DNA from: JAHDDW01 sp964648795
Lineage (GTDB): Bacteria > Actinomycetota > Acidimicrobiia > Acidimicrobiales > SZUA-35
NCBI GenBank assembly: GCA_964648795.1
Contig: CAZYMB010000024.1
Span: 1-9,400 of the forward strand
Length of the DNA stretch: 9,400 nt
Direction: 5' to 3'
Shown: positions 6,755-9,400 of the stretch, in pieces
How the letters are laid out: each line of letters starts with the position of its first letter
Numbering within the stretch: position 1 is the stretch's first letter
Translations under genes and position numbers: made by a program
Notes under the pieces: model-generated
Database searches by the model: none
What the model was told of the DNA's origin: nothing
The model's input: only the letters and a program-made list of their open reading frames with translations

Positions 6755-6855
6755 TAAGCCTTCTCTTGCATTTCACGCATACCTAAACCATCTGTAGAAG
6801 TAGACAGGCCAGTCTGTGCGTAGGTAACGTCAACAATATTATGAGTCTTAGACGT
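6755..6855 (-). pseudogene. Detached 5' fragment of a helicase gene, start codon lost
   Basis: Read on the minus strand, this is 33 codons matching the N-terminus of the helicase encoded at 1-750. The start position reads ACG (6855-6853) instead of ATG. Seven further differences all fall at third codon positions; six are silent and one changes Phe24 to Leu. The frame ends where the cargo begins, before the Walker A motif, so no functional product is possible. It is a relic that marks a recombination junction. Confidence 0.85.
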
Positions 6856-6919
6856 GGCGCCTAGTGTAGTAGAACAAGCGAGCTTGAGCTTGGAAGTTGG
6901 CGTTGGGTGAATTTGCTAG
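6755..6919. repeat. 165-bp direct repeat, right copy
   Basis: This is the right-hand partner of 650-814, in the same orientation. It starts two bases after the stop codon of gene 4 and ends at GCTAG, shortly before the stop of the next minus-strand gene. Fourteen substitutions and no indels separate the copies. Eight lie in the coding part (one hits the start codon) and six in the 64-bp upstream part, which also ends with GTTGGGTGAA in both copies. Confidence 0.93.
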
Positions 6920-6925
6920 CAGGGT

Positions 6926-7427
6926 TTATCTATTAAATTGAGGGTCTACTTCAAGGCTCATCGCTGTTGCAGTACCATCACTATCAGTGATGCATGTGAT
7001 CAGGTACATGGGGAACAGCTTTCCTTGCACGAGCGCCAATTTGGTAGGCCCTTCGGTGATCAAATTATCCCAACGTTTTTCGATAGCTTCTTGGATTATT
7101 GGTAGATCGATCTGTCTGAAATCAGCTAGTGAGCTGTGTCCGGTAGACCCTCTAACTTCGTCAAACAGCTCTGTTGCTGTAACCCAAAAAGTTCCGCCAA
7201 ATTCAAGCCGCATATCGCTAGCTATTAGCTTGGCTTCTTTGGAGCTGTCTAGCTCTTTCTCTGGCCCACTCTTCAGTGCCAGCAGGTAAATCGTCACCCT
7301 CTAAATAGATGCGTGATCGAATCCACAGTTCTCTATGAGCCTCAGAAAGACTTTCGAGCTGAGTTTGTGCAAGGTCTTCACCTAGACCGAGCTCTTCACA
7401 TTTGGCCTTAGCCTCAATCCGATTCAT
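6926..7427 (-). pseudogene. Small unknown gene split by a frameshift (two overlapping frames)
   Basis: Two minus-strand frames overlap by 80 bp. The first runs 7427-7218 (69 codons, ATG, begins MNRIEAKAKCEELGLGEDLA, TAG stop). The second runs from about 7300 to 6926 (123 codons from a GTG at 7297, TAA stop, ends SLEVDPQFNR). The first is charged and helical. The second is alpha/beta-like, with a clean reading from about KELDSSKEAK onward. Joined by a +1 shift within 7300-7221, they give one protein of about 155-165 residues, which looks more natural than two. The GAGAAAGAG tract near 7256-7248 is a plausible place for the shift. The second frame has no visible ribosome-binding site. I do not recognise the family. 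It could be a broken gene, a sequencing error, two translationally coupled genes, or programmed frameshifting. A promoter just upstream appears intact. Its 3' end lies seven bp from the repeat. Confidence 0.55.
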
Positions 7428-7433
7428 GACTAA

Positions 7434-7462
7434 ATGCTACAACCTGGCTATGACATTGTCGA
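7434..7462 (-). promoter_or_regulatory. Candidate promoter for the split minus-strand gene
   Basis: On the minus strand, TCGACA (7462-7457; one mismatch to TTGACA), a 17-bp spacer and TAGCAT (7439-7434; four of six matches to TATAAT) end six bases before the ATG at 7427. This predicts a leaderless transcript. No Shine-Dalgarno is visible. Confidence 0.42.
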
Positions 7463-7552
7463 TAGGAGTTATAGAACAGATATTGATGCCGCTTAGAACA
7501 ATTGTGAAAGTGTTACTAACGCTCCCAGTGCACCTAGCAGTGTGTGAAACGG

Positions 7553-7666
7553 CTAACTAGCTGCCATATTGAAAATTTCGATGGCTTCGTCAGAAAGCGC
7601 AAGAATGTCTCCGCCGAGTAGCAAGCAACTTAGCCCGGGGTTGCGTTGGCTGTCCAGAGGTTTTTG
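7553..7666 (-). pseudogene. Possible decayed 3' end of a minus-strand gene
   Basis: A stretch of 37 sense codons followed by TAG reads like a real protein end: it passes through NPGLSCLLLGGDILALSDE and finishes IFNMAAS. There is no start codon or ribosome-binding site, and a TGA lies just upstream in this frame. An adjacent frame upstream (7696-7633, including SPFGLFDKNLW) also reads plausibly, consistent with a one-base shift. I recognise no family. It could be chance; the smooth amphipathic composition is the only support. Confidence 0.28.
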
Positions 7667-7744
7667 TCAAATAGGCCAAAAGGACTACGTAACAACTAGT
7701 TAGGTACTTCTACCGCAGACCTGGTCTTGTTTACTGCCCGAACC

Positions 7745-7768
7745 TAGAATCGCTTCTGTACCGAAAGG
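7745..7768 (+). promoter_or_regulatory. Candidate -10 and Shine-Dalgarno for the DUF262 nuclease gene
   Basis: TAGAAT (7745-7750) is identical to the -10-like hexamer proposed for the four-gene operon. GAAAGG (7763-7768) sits six bases before ATG 7775, a good ribosome-binding site. No clear -35 hexamer was found at the right spacing. Confidence 0.4.
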
Positions 7769-7774
7769 CCCGCC

Positions 7775-9400
7775 ATGAAAGCCACTGAGACCAAACTTCT
7801 TCCGTTTATTCAGTCGAGTCGAAGGTTTGAGATTCCGATTTATCAGCGTGCCTATAGTTGGTCTGAGCGTGAGTGTGAACAGCTTTGGGAAGACGTGTTG
7901 CGTGCTGGTAAAGAGCCTGACATTAAGGCGCACTTTGTTGGCTCTATTGTGTTTGTTGAAGACGGCTTGTATCAGGTGTCGGCTCAGCCTTCGCTACTGG
8001 TTATCGACGGCCAGTAACGCCTGACTACAGTTATGTTGTTGTTAGAGGCTTTGGCTCGTCATATGGATGCAACTGGTGCTGAGAGTATTGATCTGTCGCC
8101 GGTAAAGATTCGTGAACGCATGTTGACTGAGCCTCTTGAGACTGGTGACGCTAGATACAGAATGAAGCTAACCGAAACAGACAACGCTACGTTTCAAGCA
8201 ATCATTGACGGTAGGGAAGTTGTCGGTGAGCCTTCTATCCGTGTTGAAGACAACTTCGAATGGTTTGAAGACGCTTTAGCTAGTTTCGGCGACCACGAAA
8301 CAGTTATTGCTGGTTTACAGAAGCTAATGATTGTTGAGGTGTCGCTTGATCGTAGACAAGATAACCCTCAGCTCATATTTGAGTCTATGAACTCGACTGG
8401 TAAAGAGCTTAGCGAAGCTGACCTGGTGCGTAACTTTATTCTTATGGGGCTAGAGCCCGAGTTGCAGACACGCCTTTATGAACAGTATTGGCGCCCGATG
8501 GAGCTTTCGTTTGGGCAGAAGGCTTATGGGGAGCGGTTCGATAAGTTCTTGCGTGATTATTTAACTTATAGAAACCGTGAGATACCTAAGAAGAGTGCTG
8601 TCTATGAAGAGTTCAAATGGTTTGCACAAACTAAGAGTGGTGGCGCTTCTGGTGTTGAGGAGCTAGTTAGCGATCTTAAGGTGTTTGCTGCGTTCTATTG
8701 TGCGTTTGCTCTTGGTAAAGAACAAGACCCAGAGTTGGCTCGTGCGTTTAAGAACATTGTTGGTCTTAAGGCAGAGGTTGCATACCCGGTGCTTCTAGAG
8801 CTGTATGCAGATTTTAGTGCTGGTGATTTGTCGAAGCCTGAGTTTCTTGAGGTGTTGAACTTAATTGAGTCCTATATTTTCCGTCGCCATGTTTGTGCTA
8901 TTCCTACTAACTCGATGAACAAGACGTTCGCTAATTTCGGCAAGCAAATAGACAAGGCAGCATATTTAGAGTCGATTAAGGCACAGTTTGCTTTGATGTC
9001 TTCTTATAAGCGTTTCCCAACAGATCAGGAGTTTGTGAAACAGGCCAAGGTTAGAGATATGTATAACGGGCGTTCTAAGCATTATTGGTTAACCCGTTTG
9101 GAGAACTTTGGGCGCAAAGAAGTTGTGAACACCGACGAGTACACAATCGAGCACATTATGCCGCAGAACGAAAATTTGTCAGATGAGTGGAAGAAAGACT
9201 TGGGGAAGGATTGGGGGAAACTTCAGGCCAAGTATCTTCACACGCTCGGAAACCTCACCTTAACTGGATACAACTCCGAGTATAGCGATCGGCCATTTAA
9301 GGAAAAACGTGACATGGAGGGCGGGTTTAAGGTTAGCCCTCTGCGGATGAATGAGGGGCTAGGTGAGCTTGAATCGTGGGATGAGCCATCCATTATAGAT
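7775..9400 (+). pseudogene. GmrSD-type type IV restriction nuclease (DUF262 + DUF1524 HNH), interrupted by in-frame TAA; runs off right edge
   Basis: The frame from ATG 7775 runs 80 codons to TAA at 8015-8017, then continues in the same frame with no further stop for 461 codons to the window end. The N-terminal DUF262 part has IPIYQRAYSW (20-29), HFVGSIV, and DGQ (78-80) immediately before the stop. Directly after it comes RLTTVMLLLE. The family motif is DGQQR, so one C-to-T change (CAA to TAA) at the second glutamine explains the stop. A normal middle region with FESMNSTGKEL follows. The C-terminal DUF1524 HNH part has EHIMPQN (H460, counting the stop as position 81) and LGNLTLTGYN (N493, N500). 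GmrSD-type enzymes use DUF262 to bind NTP and the HNH domain to cut modified, for example glucosylated hydroxymethylcytosine, phage DNA. As written, full-length enzyme requires readthrough; a recent nonsense mutation or sequencing error is simplest. The C-terminus lies beyond the window. Confidence 0.85.

Larger units (their letters stand above)
7428..7774. other. 347-bp divergent intergenic region
   Basis: This gap separates the minus-strand split gene from the plus-strand DUF262 gene. It holds the candidate promoter at 7434-7462, a possible decayed coding fragment at 7553-7666, and the -10-like and ribosome-binding elements of the DUF262 gene at 7745-7768. I saw no tRNA, strong hairpin or repeat in the rest, including 7463-7552. 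Confidence 0.6.

Noticed and set aside
6987..7289. 100-codon plus-strand open frame opposite the split gene
   Set aside because: The minus-strand reading has a better promoter and a more natural composition; the plus frame is serine-rich and lacks a ribosome-binding site.
8015..8017. Alternative genetic code with TAA read as glutamine
   Set aside because: The roughly 1,900 codons of the four intact operon genes contain no internal TAA, and the split minus-strand gene appears to end naturally at TAA. One point mutation is a simpler explanation.
7827..8024. 65-codon plus-strand frame overlapping the DUF262 start
   Set aside because: It is an alternate frame within the conserved DUF262 coding sequence and has no motif.

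Overview
The window looks like a stretch of a bacterial defence or genomic island, perhaps from a low-to-mid-GC actinobacterium. That placement is only a weak inference. It rests on moderate base composition by eye, start codons sitting almost directly behind -10-like hexamers (leaderless style), and preference for TAG stops. No rRNA, tRNA, CRISPR array, integrase or transposase was seen.

Layout. Positions 1-750 (minus) hold the N-terminal 250 residues of a superfamily 2 DEAD/DEAH-type helicase that runs off the left edge. Positions 892-6753 (plus) hold a compact four-gene operon. Gene 1 is a protein of unknown function with a probable C-terminal PPC/DUF296-type metal-binding domain. Gene 2 is a 938-residue fusion of a HAD phosphatase and a phosphoribosyltransferase-like domain. 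Gene 3 is a fusion of an AAA_28 (NadR-kinase-like) P-loop domain to a 3-hydroxyanthranilate 3,4-dioxygenase-like cupin. Gene 4 is an HD-domain nucleotidase-like phosphohydrolase. Positions 6926-7427 (minus) hold a small gene split by a frameshift. Positions 7553-7666 (minus) may be a decayed gene end. Positions 7775-9400 (plus) hold a GmrSD-type DUF262/DUF1524 (HNH) type IV restriction nuclease interrupted by one in-frame TAA.

The most striking structure is that the operon is bracketed by a 165-bp direct repeat (650-814 and 6755-6919, no gaps, 151 of 165 identical by hand alignment). The repeat covers the 5' end and upstream region of the helicase gene. In the right copy the start codon is ACG. 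Of its seven other changes inside the coding part, all are at third codon positions and six are silent. It therefore looks like the 5' end of a second helicase allele that diverged while functional, was cut off at codon 34, and then lost its start. The A-D operon is thus a discrete cargo inserted at, or recombined into, a helicase/type IV restriction locus.

How the genes may work together (inference): the cargo combines a 3-HAO-like dioxygenase, a kinase domain related to the ribosylnicotinamide kinase of NadR, a PRTase-like domain and two phosphatase-type enzymes (HAD and HD). This is the toolkit expected for making, phosphorylating or remodelling a pyridine-type nucleotide. Several diagnostic residues differ from the classical enzymes: the 3-HAO Arg47 equivalent is Glu, the HD motif is His-Glu, and the PRTase motif is D-N-N with no glycine. 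A non-standard substrate is therefore more likely than housekeeping NAD synthesis. Its position among defence genes suggests a conflict-related role, which the sequence does not prove.
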